Positions 29,782 through 38,452 of a stretch of 64,000 nt of DNA are shown piece by piece. How positions within the stretch are numbered: the first letter of the stretch is position 1; each line of letters begins with the position of its first letter. The position numbers and the translations under genes are program-made. Below the pieces are notes generated by a model. That model made no database searches. It was not told where the DNA came from and was given only the letters and a program-made list of their open reading frames with translations. Source of the stretch: Catenulispora sp. GP43 (GTDB lineage: Bacteria > Actinomycetota > Actinomycetes > Streptomycetales > Catenulisporaceae); contig NZ_JBGCCT010000008.1 of NCBI RefSeq assembly GCF_041260665.1, positions 248,001 through 312,000 of the forward strand, given 5' to 3'.

Positions 29782-32700
29782 TTACCCCAACCGGGCCTCG
29801 ATCGAAGCGATGATCTTCGGTCGCAGTTCGGCGGCCTTGATCACCTCGTCCACCGAGCCGACCTGGACCGCGCGCTGGATGCTGTGGACGCGGTCGAACT
29901 CGGTGGCGACTTCGCCGACCTTCTCGGCGCGGACCGAGGTGCGGAGTTCGTCGAGTTCGGCGGCCAGGGCCGCGCGGTCGGTGCCGGTGGCGGCGGTGAC
30001 GCGGGCTTCCAGGTCGCGGATGCGGGGGTCGTTGGCGGTGCGGGAGTTCACGTCGCCGGCGAACACCACCGCGGCCGCCGGGGCGCCGCCGAGCACCGAG
30101 GCGAAGGAGCCCTCCAGCGCCAGGACGGTCATGTTCGGGTTCAGGGCCTTGGAGAAGACCACGAACGCGCCGCCGTGGTAGCGCGAGATCACACAGAACA
30201 CGATCGGGCCTTGGAAGTTCACGATCGCGCGCCCGATCTCGGCGCCGTATTCCAGCTGGAGCTTGCGCATCGACTCCGGGGAGCCGTCGAACCCTGACAG
30301 GTTCGCCAGCACCACCAGCGGACGGTTGCCGCTCGCCGAGTTGATCGCGCGCGCCACCTTCTTGGACGACTGCGGGAACAGCGTGCCGGCGGTGTACGTG
30401 TCCGGGCCGTCGGTGGGCGGGAAGCCGCGGCGCGGCACCGCCCGGGACTCGATACCGACCAGGCAGACCGGCAGCCCGCCCAGGTGCACGTCCTGCACCA
30501 CCGAAGTCTCCGCGCCCGCCATGCCGGCCCAGCGCTCCAGGACCGGGTGGTCCTGGTCGGACAGCGCGCGCATCACGGTCCTGATGTCGAACGCCTTCTT
30601 GCGGTCCGGGTTGGCCGCCGCGCTGAAGATCTCGCCGACCGTGGTGAAGTCCGAGCCCGCGAAGGTGTGCGGGAAGCTCGAGATGTCGCGGTCGTACGGG
30701 TCGTCCGTGCCGGCGCGGCGCGGGGAGGACTCGCCGGGGGCGATGTACGTGTGGTCGTAGTGCGCCATCAGGACATCGCGCGCGGCGGTCAGGTTCGGGG
30801 CCCAGTACTGCGCCTGGCCGTTGGGCCCCATCACCCGGTCATAGCCGCCGATGCCGAAGTTGTCCTCGGCCGAGACGCCACCGGAGAAGTCCAGCGCCTG
30901 CTTACCGGTCAGCACCATCGCAGAGTCCGGAGTCATGACCAGGACACCGCGCGTGTGCATCAGCATCGTGGCCTCGGCGTTCCAATACGGCTGCGCGCCG
31001 ACATTGATGCCGTTCACCACCACATTGATCTCGCCGCCATCCTGGGTGAACTCCACGATCCGCTTCAACGCGGCCGCGACCCAGTCCATGTTCTCCGTAC
31101 CCGACTGCATCGAGATGCGGGCACCGGAGGACAGCGCGTACCACTCCACCGGGACCTTCATCTGCTCGGCGAGGTCCAGCGCGGCGATCACCCGGCGGCA
31201 TTCGGGCTCTGACAAAGCACCCAGCGACTTCGTCGGGTCGCCCAGCAGCAGCACGCGCGTGACGCCCTGCCGGTGCCGCCGCGTCCTGGTGCTGATCACG
31301 CCGGCCACCATCGCCGCGGTGTTGCGGCCCTTGGGCCGCTCGACCGGCACCAGCTTGTGCTCGTCGTCCAGGTCGTGCTCGGTGAACTCGCCCAGAGAGT
31401 CGACGAGCTCGTAGGGGTACACCGTGCCGCGGCTGGCCGCGCGCAGGACCTTCAGGCGGTAGTCGTCCAGCGGCTCGATCGGGTCCAGGGTGGGCTCGCC
31501 GACGGACAGCGCCGGGTTGCCGTCGCCGTCGAAGCGGACGCGGACCGCGATCTTGATCAGCTCGCCGGTCTTCCAGGAGCGCTGGCGGCCGATCAGCTCG
31601 ATCTCCTCCAGGCCCGCGCCGACGGTCGAGGGCAGGATGCGCTGCGCGATCAGGAACAGCTCCGAGCGCTTGATGTCGGAAACTGGCCACAGGTAGACCA
31701 CGACGCGGTTGGTGCTGAACCGCTTGTTCGAGGGCTTGCGCAGCTGCGCGCGCCGGATGGAGTCCACGCACGCCGCGATCGCGTCCTCGGCCGTGGGCAG
31801 CGCCACCAGCCGGCCGTCGTGCTCGCGCAGCTCGGTCAGGTCGCGCACCTGCGTGAAGGCGACCAGGCGGTCGTCGGCCGGGTTCTCCCGCGCCACGCAC
31901 TGGTACAGGTACACGTCCTCGTCCGAGGACGGCAGGCGCGTCAGGTCGAACTTGTTCAGCCGCTCCAGCTGCATCCGCTCGGCGATGTACGGGTGCAGGC
32001 CGCGGATCAGCCGCTCCTCGGTCATGCCGGTGGTGGAGCGCCGGAAGGTGAAGTGGTGGTGCATCACGGCGTTGCGCCGCCCGGCCACCGTCGCGGTCAC
32101 CCGGCGCACCTGCTGCGGCAGCGGGTGCGCGCTGATCACGGCCTGCAGCTCGTTCGCGGCCTCGTCGGTGTCCGGCTGGTTCTCCCACAGCAGGTAGATG
32201 TCGGCGTCCAGGGCGCCGGGGGAGGCGGCCAGGTCGGCCAGGCCGTCCAGGGCGTCCCCGAGCCGGTCGAAGGGCACCGCCGCCGACACCAGCTGCGAGC
32301 CGTCGCGCTCGGCGACCACGAACGGGGTCCGGCCGACCTCGGCCGTCCGGATGCCGGTCAGGCCCTTGTTGCCGTAGTAGCGCCGGGTCAGGACCTCCAG
32401 CAGCGCCGAGTTGTCCAGGTCCGCGTGCACCAGGCGCTGCCCCAGCAGCCGCACCAGCGGCTCGGTGCTGCGCACCATCTCCGCGATGTGCTCGGCGCGG
32501 TCGGAGGCCTGCGGGTTCTCGTCCAGGTACCGCAGGTGCTTGCGGATGCCGGCGTAGACCCGGGCCCGGTTGCGGCGCAGCAGCGGCTGGCCGAACCAGG
32601 CGTAGACCACGCCGCGGGCCAGGTCCGCTACGTTCGGGAAGCGCACCTGCGTGGCCGCGATCAAATGCTCCAGCGCCAGGCCCGCGGGCTCGCGCAGCAG

Positions 32701-35298
32701 CTCGTCCGGCGGCAGCTCGCGCAGCCAGGCGCGCAGCAGCGCGGCGACCACGGCGGCGTCGGTGGCAGAGCGCTGACGGGCCAGGAAGATGCGGAACACC
32801 GCCGCTTCCAGCTCCGGCGAGCGCTCCAGGTCGGTGACCCCGTAGTGGGCCAGCGCCTTGCGCAGGGCCGCCTGGAAGGACTCCGGCAGGCCGGCGCGCT
32901 CCACGTCCAGGCTCTGAAGGTAGGTGTGGAAGTACTCGTGCGCGCTGTGCAGCTGGCTGTCGCCGTTGACTTCCTCGATGCCGATCGCGGCCGGGCGGTT
33001 CAGGCCCAGATCGGCCAGGTCGGCGAAGACCTCGATCAGGCTCAGCTCGCCGGCCAGCGGCCGCAGGTTCTCCTCCACGGCCGTGGTACGGGCCTGCAGG
33101 TAGCCGCTGAGGATGCGGCCCTCGTCGTGCGGGTCCACGTCGAAGCCCAGCAGCAGGCTGCGAAGGTCCTCCCGGCCCTGCGCCACCCGGGTGCGGACCG
33201 GGACGGAGGTGGGGGCTTCCGGCAGGTCCAGCTCGACGGCCTCGGCGGCGGAGGCGGCGGAGGCGGCGTCCGCGGCGTCCGCGGCGTCCTCCTGGACGAT
33301 CTGCTCCAGCCGCAGCAGCGGGGCCCCGGTCTCCACCTGGCTGCCGACGCTGACCGCCAGCTCCTTCAGGCGGGCCTTGAACGGCGCGCGCAGCACCGTC
33401 TCCATCTTCATGCTCTCCAGCACGACCACCGGGGCGCCGGCCTCGACCTCCGCGCCGACCTCCAGCGGCGTGGCGATCACCAGCGCCGGGGCCGGGGAGC
33501 GGACCACGCCGCCCTCGTCGCGGCTGACCCGGTGCGTGACGCCGTCCACCTCGACCTGGTGCACCGAGCCGTGGGTGGCGGTCAGCAGCCGGAAGCGCTC
33601 GCCGTTGACCACGATCTGGCCGGTGTGCCGGTCGAAGCGGTCCAGCTCGACGTCGGCGGTCTGTGTCTGTGTCAAAGTCTGGGACTGCGCGCCGTGGCCG
33701 TCGCCGGCCTCTATCCCGACGCGGAACCGCTGCGCGCCCACGCGCGCCACCCGGACCCGGTAGCCCACGCCGCGCAGCTTCAGGTCCAGCGGCCGGCCGG
33801 AGTCGTGCTGCACCTGCGGACGCCCGCCGGAGGCGGTGGACAGCAGCCGGGCCCGCTCGACGAGCTCCTCGTCCTCGTAGGCGTCGATGGCCGCGGCGGC
33901 CAGCGCGACGGCGGCGTTGCGGTGCGAGACCAGGCGGCCCTCGGCGCGGACCCGGTCGATCCAGCCGGTGTCGGCCGAGGCGTCGATCACCTCGGGCTGG
34001 TCCAGCAGGTCCAGCACGAAGCTCTTGTTGGTGGTGCCGCCCTCGATGACCACGGAGGTCTCGGCCATCGCCCGGCGCAGCCGGCCCAGGGCCTCGTCGC
34101 GGTCCCGGCCGTAGGCGATGACCTTGGCGATCATCGAGTCGAAGTCGGCCGGGATGGTGTCGCCCTCGGAGACCCCGGTGTCCACCCGGATCCCGGGGCC
34201 GGCCGGCAGGTCCAGGCGCGCGATGCGGCCCGGGGAGGGGGCGAAGTCGCGGTCCGGGTCCTCGGCGTTCAGCCGGGCCTCGATCGCGTGGCCGCGCTCG
34301 GCCGGCGGACGCCCCTCCAGCTTGCCGCCGCCCGCCACGTGCAGCTGCGCCTTGACCAGGTCGAAGCCGGTGGTCAGCTCGGTGATCGGGTGCTCGACCT
34401 GAAGCCGGGTGTTGACCTCGAGGAACGCGAACTGCTTGTCGCCGGGGTGGTAGAGGAACTCCACGGTCGCGGCCCCGCGGTAGCCGACCCGGACCGCCAG
34501 GCGCTCGGCCGAGGACTTCAGCTCCGCGGCCTGCTCGGGTGCCAGGACCGGCGAGGCCGACTCCTCGATCACCTTCTGATTGCGGCGCTGCACTGAGCAG
34601 TCGCGCACGCCCAGGGCCCACGCGGTGCCCTGGCCGTCGGCGATCACCTGGACCTCGACGTGCCGGGCCCCGGTGACCAGGCGCTCCAGGAAGACGATGC
34701 CGGAGCCGAAGGCGCGCGCCGCCTCCTGGCTGGTGCGCTCGTAGGCGTCGACGAGCTCGGACTCGTCGGTGATGACGCGGATGCCGCGCCCGCCGCCGCC
34801 GGCAGTGGCCTTGAGCATCAGCGGGTAGCCGATCCGCCCGGCCGCCTCGACGGCGGCCTCCAGCGTCTCCACCGCGCCCCGGCTCCAGGGCGCCACCGGC
34901 ACGCCGACCTCCTCGGCGATCAGCTTCGCGCCGATCTTGTCGCCGAGCTGGCGCATCGCCTCGGCGTCGGGGCCGATGAAGGTCACGCCGATCCGGTCGC
35001 AGAGCTCTGCGAACGCCGGGTCCTCGGCGACGAAGCCCCAGCCCACCCAGGCCGCGTCCGCCCCGGACTCCAGCAGCGCGCGCTCCAGCAGCTTCAGGTC
35101 CAGGTACGGGCGGTTCGCGGCCGGACCGAGGTCGTAGGCGATGTCGGCCTCGCGGACGAAGGTGGCGTCGCGGTCCACGTCGGTGTGCAGGGCGACGGTC
35201 TCGATCGGCGTCGCGCTCTGCGCGCTCAGCTCCCGGACCGCGTGGATGAGCCGCATCGCGGCCTCACCACGGTTGACGATGGCGACACGACTGAACAC
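29782..35298 (-). CDS. Single-chain acyl-CoA carboxylase (biotin carboxylase, biotin carrier, central and carboxyltransferase domains)
   Basis: The 1838-residue multidomain protein carries out both halves of acyl-CoA carboxylation. Order: biotin carboxylase (about 1-450; VAIVNRGEAAMRLIHA, TAGGGGRGIRVITD, EVNTRLQVEHPITELTTG), biotin carrier with LESMKMET (Lys631), a central region (about 700-1180) resembling the eukaryotic ACC central domain, and a carboxyltransferase (about 1200-1800; VLLGDPTKSLGALSEPE, ALSSGARISMQSGTENMDW, LVVLANLSGFDGSPESMRKLQLEYGAEIGRAIV). This order is that of eukaryotic ACC, unlike the split enzyme of most bacteria, and occurs in some actinobacteria. Malonyl-CoA is the likely product but propionyl-CoA may also be used. 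GTG 35298 follows GAGGAAGGG. It is monocistronic and ends in a hairpin. Confidence 0.9.
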   Translation of the reverse strand: MFSRVAIVNRGEAAMRLIHAVRELSAQSATPIETVALHTDVDRDATFVREADIAYDLGPAANRPYLDLKLLERALLESGADAAWVGWGFVAEDPAFAELCDRIGVTFIGPDAEAMRQLGDKIGAKLIAEEVGVPVAPWSRGAVETLEAAVEAAGRIGYPLMLKATAGGGGRGIRVITDESELVDAYERTSQEAARAFGSGIVFLERLVTGARHVEVQVIADGQGTAWALGVRDCSVQRRNQKVIEESASPVLAPEQAAELKSSAERLAVRVGYRGAATVEFLYHPGDKQFAFLEVNTRLQVEHPITELTTGFDLVKAQLHVAGGGKLEGRPPAERGHAIEARLNAEDPDRDFAPSPGRIARLDLPAGPGIRVDTGVSEGDTIPADFDSMIAKVIAYGRDRDEALGRLRRAMAETSVVIEGGTTNKSFVLDLLDQPEVIDASADTGWIDRVRAEGRLVSHRNAAVALAAAAIDAYEDEELVERARLLSTASGGRPQVQHDSGRPLDLKLRGVGYRVRVARVGAQRFRVGIEAGDGHGAQSQTLTQTQTADVELDRFDRHTGQIVVNGERFRLLTATHGSVHQVEVDGVTHRVSRDEGGVVRSPAPALVIATPLEVGAEVEAGAPVVVLESMKMETVLRAPFKARLKELAVSVGSQVETGAPLLRLEQIVQEDAADAADAASAASAAEAVELDLPEAPTSVPVRTRVAQGREDLRSLLLGFDVDPHDEGRILSGYLQARTTAVEENLRPLAGELSLIEVFADLADLGLNRPAAIGIEEVNGDSQLHSAHEYFHTYLQSLDVERAGLPESFQAALRKALAHYGVTDLERSPELEAAVFRIFLARQRSATDAAVVAALLRAWLRELPPDELLREPAGLALEHLIAATQVRFPNVADLARGVVYAWFGQPLLRRNRARVYAGIRKHLRYLDENPQASDRAEHIAEMVRSTEPLVRLLGQRLVHADLDNSALLEVLTRRYYGNKGLTGIRTAEVGRTPFVVAERDGSQLVSAAVPFDRLGDALDGLADLAASPGALDADIYLLWENQPDTDEAANELQAVISAHPLPQQVRRVTATVAGRRNAVMHHHFTFRRSTTGMTEERLIRGLHPYIAERMQLERLNKFDLTRLPSSDEDVYLYQCVARENPADDRLVAFTQVRDLTELREHDGRLVALPTAEDAIAACVDSIRRAQLRKPSNKRFSTNRVVVYLWPVSDIKRSELFLIAQRILPSTVGAGLEEIELIGRQRSWKTGELIKIAVRVRFDGDGNPALSVGEPTLDPIEPLDDYRLKVLRAASRGTVYPYELVDSLGEFTEHDLDDEHKLVPVERPKGRNTAAMVAGVISTRTRRHRQGVTRVLLLGDPTKSLGALSEPECRRVIAALDLAEQMKVPVEWYALSSGARISMQSGTENMDWVAAALKRIVEFTQDGGEINVVVNGINVGAQPYWNAEATMLMHTRGVLVMTPDSAMVLTGKQALDFSGGVSAEDNFGIGGYDRVMGPNGQAQYWAPNLTAARDVLMAHYDHTYIAPGESSPRRAGTDDPYDRDISSFPHTFAGSDFTTVGEIFSAAANPDRKKAFDIRTVMRALSDQDHPVLERWAGMAGAETSVVQDVHLGGLPVCLVGIESRAVPRRGFPPTDGPDTYTAGTLFPQSSKKVARAINSASGNRPLVVLANLSGFDGSPESMRKLQLEYGAEIGRAIVNFQGPIVFCVISRYHGGAFVVFSKALNPNMTVLALEGSFASVLGGAPAAAVVFAGDVNSRTANDPRIRDLEARVTAATGTDRAALAAELDELRTSVRAEKVGEVATEFDRVHSIQRAVQVGSVDEVIKAAELRPKIIASIEARLG

Positions 35299-35653
35299 CG
35301 GTCGGAGCCCTTCCTCTATTCCCAGGCACCAGTCGTACGACCGGTTGTGGGCTGGCCGGTTTCCCCGCGCAGTCGTTGGTGTCGGCCGGACGAGCTGGTT
35401 GTGACTGGTCGGAGTGTAGTGCAACGGGAGCGGGGCTCCGCGGAGCATGAGGTGGGGGGAGGGCTACTGGTCAGTAGGGCGCCGGTCGGTGGCGCGGGGG
35501 TTACGGATCCGGCGGCATGTCGGGCGGGTGCGGCAGCCGGCGGGCGCGGGGATCGGTGACCGGTCATGTTTCGACGGTAACGCCGGTGGCGGGGTGGGCG
35601 CTCTATTGCTTATTGCTGTGCTTTCGCCGGCCACCTGTGGTGATGATGGTCGG
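35299..35653. other. Intergenic region upstream of the fused carboxylase
   Basis: This holds the carboxylase ribosome-binding site (35303-35318 on the minus strand). No gene, clear promoter or repeat is visible. It probably also contains the carboxylase promoter. The short open frames here are GC-rich noise. Confidence 0.5.
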
Positions 35654-35754
35654 ATGACCGCGTTCTACCACGTCTGCTTTGTCGTACCAGATCTCGAAGA
35701 AGAAGCGGCATCGGCACGCGCGTCAAGCTCATCGACGAGTGCGGCGGAGCCTGA
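35654..35754 (+). pseudogene. Remnant of a VOC/glyoxalase-family gene
   Basis: ATG 35654 opens MTAFYHVCFVVPDLEE, the typical first strand of a VOC-fold protein. Within 40 bases a shifted frame gives GIGTRVKLIDECGGA and a stop at 35752, which looks like the last strand of the same fold. The middle, about 100 codons, is missing. The simplest reading is an internal deletion that also shifted the frame. Short enough that chance similarity is possible. Confidence 0.45.
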
Positions 35755-35800
35755 CCGGAAACCAGGTGCGACCGCCGCCGCCCTGGTGTGTGATCGGGAC

Positions 35801-36703
35801 ATGGCGATCAAACTGGGCAAGCCGGATGCCGACGGCCTGGGTGCGGCGGTGGGTGCACTGCGCGAGTGGCAGCACGAAGGGGCCCCGATGCAGCTGCATC
35901 CGGGGGATCTGGGCTGGTTCTGGCGCTTCGGCGCGGACACCACGGCCGCGGCGGTGCGGACGTGGAGCCGGGACGGCCGGATCCTGGCCGTCGGGCTGTT
36001 GGACGGGCCCGGGTTGCTGCGGATGACGATCGCGCCGGACGCGCGGCAGGACGAGGAGCTGGCGCGGCAGGTGGTCGCGGACGTGGCCGATCCCGAGCGC
36101 GATGTGCTGACCCCCGGTGCGGCCAACATCGAGGCGCCGATGGATGCCGTGCTTCAGGCGGTTCTGGCCGAGCACGGATGGAGCGCCGACGAGCCGTGGA
36201 CGCCGCTGCGCCGCGATCTGGCCGAGCCGGTGAAGGAGCCGGACCTGCGGATCGAGGTGGTCCGGGCCGAGCAGGCGCTAAAACAAGCACCCGAGCAGGC
36301 GCTCGAGCAGGTCTCGGAGCGGGTCGCGGTGCAGCGCGCGGCGTTCGACAACTCGACGTTCACCGAGGACTACTGGCACGTGATGGCGGCCGGGCCGATG
36401 TACGCCGACGCGCGCTGCCTGCTCGCCTACGACGACCAGGGCGAGGCGGTGGCGGCGGTGACGGTGTGGTCGGCCGGTCCCGGCCGGCCGGGGCTGCTGG
36501 AGCCGATGGGCGTGCATCGGGACCACCGCGGGCGCGGGTACGGGACGGCGATCACGGCGGCCGCGGCGGCGGCGTTGCGGGAACTGGGATCCTCCAGCGC
36601 GATCGTGGCCACGCCCAGTTCGAACGCCGGGGGTGTCGCGACGTACAAGGCCGCGGGATTCCAGGCACGGCCGGAGATCCGGGATATGCACCGGGACGCT
36701 TAG
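35801..36703 (+). CDS. GNAT family N-acetyltransferase
   Basis: The 300-residue protein has a C-terminal GNAT domain (about 145-298) with LAYDDQGEAVAAVTVWSAGPG, the acetyl-CoA loop MGVHRDHRGRGYGTAITAAAAAAL and the final strand NAGGVATYKAAGFQARPE. The N-terminal 140 residues (RTWSRDGRILAVGLLDGPGLLRMTIAPDA) look like a second, degenerate GNAT-like half. A Gln/Ala/Glu-rich stretch (ALKQAPEQALEQVSERV) joins the two. The substrate is unknown. ATG 35801 is chosen; the frame upstream runs into the VOC relic. Confidence 0.88.
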   Translation: MAIKLGKPDADGLGAAVGALREWQHEGAPMQLHPGDLGWFWRFGADTTAAAVRTWSRDGRILAVGLLDGPGLLRMTIAPDARQDEELARQVVADVADPERDVLTPGAANIEAPMDAVLQAVLAEHGWSADEPWTPLRRDLAEPVKEPDLRIEVVRAEQALKQAPEQALEQVSERVAVQRAAFDNSTFTEDYWHVMAAGPMYADARCLLAYDDQGEAVAAVTVWSAGPGRPGLLEPMGVHRDHRGRGYGTAITAAAAAALRELGSSSAIVATPSSNAGGVATYKAAGFQARPEIRDMHRDA

Positions 36704-36713
36704 CCCCTGGTCG

Positions 36714-36989
36714 CTAGGCTCGACGTCGCGTTCGCTCCAGCTGCCAGGCGCGGTACCGCTCAGGCAGGCAGCGCGCGCAGGGCCGGTAGCCGGCGGCCCG
36801 GGCCGTGCTCTCGTCGGCGAAGAAGACGCGGTGCGGTGTGTAGTGGCCGGCGGCGATGTGGCGCAGGGCCGAGGGGCAGTCCAGGCGGCCGTAGATGCGT
36901 AGGCGTCGGTGGCCGCCGAGCGTGCCGGGCGCCGGGCTCTCGTACGGTCGGCCGTCCGCGCCGAGCAACGTCCAGGTGCGGCTGCTCAC
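36714..36989 (-). CDS. Ada-type zinc-binding domain protein (stand-alone)
   Basis: The 91-residue protein matches the metal-binding domain of Ada: RIYGRLDCPSALR, HRVFFADESTARAAGYRPCARCLPE. Three of the four usual ligand cysteines are present. The first, which in E. coli Ada also accepts methyl groups from phosphotriesters, is Gly (IYGRLDC in place of IYCRxxC), so it cannot act as that acceptor. A nearby His may complete the zinc site. GTG 36989 overlaps the stop of the 2OG oxygenase gene. Third gene of an alkylation-repair-like cluster. Confidence 0.8.
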   Translation of the reverse strand: MSSRTWTLLGADGRPYESPAPGTLGGHRRLRIYGRLDCPSALRHIAAGHYTPHRVFFADESTARAAGYRPCARCLPERYRAWQLERTRRRA

Positions 36990-37729
36990 GCGGCGTCGTG
37001 GAACACCAGGCCCAGCGCGTGCCGCCGCCCGGAGCGCACGGTGCTGACACCGTGCCGCACCGGCCCGATCGACCACCCGCGCGCGGAGCGCACCGGCCGG
37101 TCGCGCGTGGTGAAGATCAGCGCGTGGCCCTGCGGGAGCGGGGTCGCGGTGCCGCGCGATTGGGCGCGCGGGCGCTGCTCGACGAGCAGGAACTCGCCGC
37201 CGGTGTAGTCGGCGCCGTGGGCGTCCAGGCCGATGACCGCCTGGAGCGGGAAGAGCATGTCCCCGAAGACGTCGCGGTGCAGCGCGTTCCAGTCGCCGGG
37301 ACCGTAGCGCAGCAGGATCTGCGCCGAGCGGGCCTGGCCGGCGGCGTGGCAGCGCTCCAGCCACTCCTCCAGCTCGTCGGGCCAGGGCGCGGGCCGTCCC
37401 AGCCGCTCGGCCCAGTCGCGCGCGATCGGCAGCAGGTGCGGCCACAGCGCACGGCGCAGGGTGGCGACGATGTCGGGCAGGTCGTGCGTGAAGTAGCGGT
37501 ACTGGCCGGAGCCGAAGCGGTGGCGCGCCATGTCCACGGTGGTGCGGAACAACTCGGGCCGGTCATAGAGGGCTGCGACGTCGCCGCACTGCTCGGGGGT
37601 GAGCAGGCGCGGCGTCGGGGCGCAGCCGTAGGCGTCGAGTTCGGCGGCGATCGAGGACCAGTCGGCGTCGGCGAGGGTGGCGTCGGCGTTGGTGGCGACG
37701 GCTCTGTCGGGGGCGGTGTGGGCGGGCAT
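36986..37729 (-). CDS. 2OG-Fe(II) oxygenase (PF09859-type, alkylated nucleic acid repair)
   Basis: The 247-residue protein has the non-haem iron motif: NALHRDVFGDMLFP (HxD, near residues 159-161) and the second His and Arg in PVRHGVSTVRSGRRHALGLVFHD. The body (FRTTVDMARHRFGSGQYRYFTHDLPDIVATLR, CHAAGQARSAQILLRYGPGDWN, ADYTGGEFLLVEQRPRAQSR) matches the PF09859 family, described as oxidising damaged DNA. It lies between an O6-alkylguanine transferase and an Ada-type domain gene, which supports a repair role. It is separated from the transferase by a 7-bp tandem repeat and overlaps the Ada-type gene. Confidence 0.85.
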   Translation of the reverse strand: MPAHTAPDRAVATNADATLADADWSSIAAELDAYGCAPTPRLLTPEQCGDVAALYDRPELFRTTVDMARHRFGSGQYRYFTHDLPDIVATLRRALWPHLLPIARDWAERLGRPAPWPDELEEWLERCHAAGQARSAQILLRYGPGDWNALHRDVFGDMLFPLQAVIGLDAHGADYTGGEFLLVEQRPRAQSRGTATPLPQGHALIFTTRDRPVRSARGWSIGPVRHGVSTVRSGRRHALGLVFHDAA

Positions 37730-37740
37730 GGCAGGTTCCT

Positions 37741-37789
37741 TACTCGGTGCTCGGTGCTCGGTACTCGGTACTCGGTACTCGGTACTCGT
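37741..37789. repeat. Seven-base tandem repeat (TACTCGG, 7 units)
   Basis: Seven units of TACTCGG or a one-base variant fill much of the 90-base gap between the alkylguanine transferase gene and the oxygenase gene (units 2 and 3 have TGCTCGG, unit 7 TACTCGT). On the transcribed minus strand it ends 12 bases upstream of the oxygenase start, so copy number could alter leader length. Confidence 0.9.
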
Positions 37790-37819
37790 TCTCGTGCGTG
37801 CGGCGTGGGGCGTCCGCCG

Positions 37820-38335
37820 TCAGACCAGCAGCGGCGCGATCGCCCCTTCGGCGGCCAGCAGCCACTGCTTGCGCTCCACGCCCCCGGCGTACCCGCGCAT
37901 CGATCCGTCGGCGCCGACGACCCGGTGGCATGGCCGCACGATCAGCAGCGGATTCGCCCCGATCGCCGCGCCCAGCGCCTGCACCCGGTCGCGCGGCAGG
38001 CCGAGGGCGGCGGCCAGGGCCCCGTAGGTGGTGGTCGTGCCGTGCGGGATCGTGTCCAGGGCGTCCCACACCCGGCGCTGGAAGTCGCTGCCGGCGACGG
38101 CGTAGTCGAGTTCGAACTTGGTCCGGCTGCCGGCGAAGTACTCCCGCAGCTGCCGGATCACCTCGGCGAACGCCTCGGTGTCGGCACCCCAGCCGGCGCC
38201 GATCCTCGGCGCGGTGCGCTGGCCGGTCATGGACAACGACGCCAGGCGCAGGCCGCCGTCCCGGTCCTTCACGCCGACCAGCAGCAGCGGCCCGATGGGG
38301 CTTTCGATCTCGGTGTATACGGTGATCTCATCCAT
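37820..38335 (-). CDS. ogt: Methylated-DNA--[protein]-cysteine S-methyltransferase
   Basis: The 171-residue protein has the catalytic motif IVRPCHRVVG with acceptor Cys136, the helix-turn-helix TTYGALAAALGLPRDRVQALGAAIGANP and the arginine-finger region upstream. An N-terminal ribonuclease-like half (ITVYTEIESPIGPLLLVG) precedes it. It removes alkyl groups from O6 of guanine in one step and is used up. It begins the alkylation-repair set together with the oxygenase and Ada-type domain. ATG 38335 fits the length of the family. Confidence 0.93.
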   Translation of the reverse strand: MDEITVYTEIESPIGPLLLVGVKDRDGGLRLASLSMTGQRTAPRIGAGWGADTEAFAEVIRQLREYFAGSRTKFELDYAVAGSDFQRRVWDALDTIPHGTTTTYGALAAALGLPRDRVQALGAAIGANPLLIVRPCHRVVGADGSMRGYAGGVERKQWLLAAEGAIAPLLV

Positions 38336-38452
38336 GGATCCAGTCTGTGCCGGATCGCCCGTTGACACTGGCGGGATTCGGACATGGCGTCGGTGAGCAG
38401 CCCGAACGCAAACCCGGTGAGCATCCGGTGCCTGCCTGCTACCGTACGGCGA

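Noticed and set aside
30902-34621. Long frames on both strands within the fused carboxylase gene
   Set aside because: They have no domains, while the chosen frame carries every carboxylase motif from end to end.
36990-37445. N-terminal extension of the Ada-type domain protein
   Set aside because: The extra residues are the out-of-frame reading of the oxygenase gene; GTG 36989 gives the family length.
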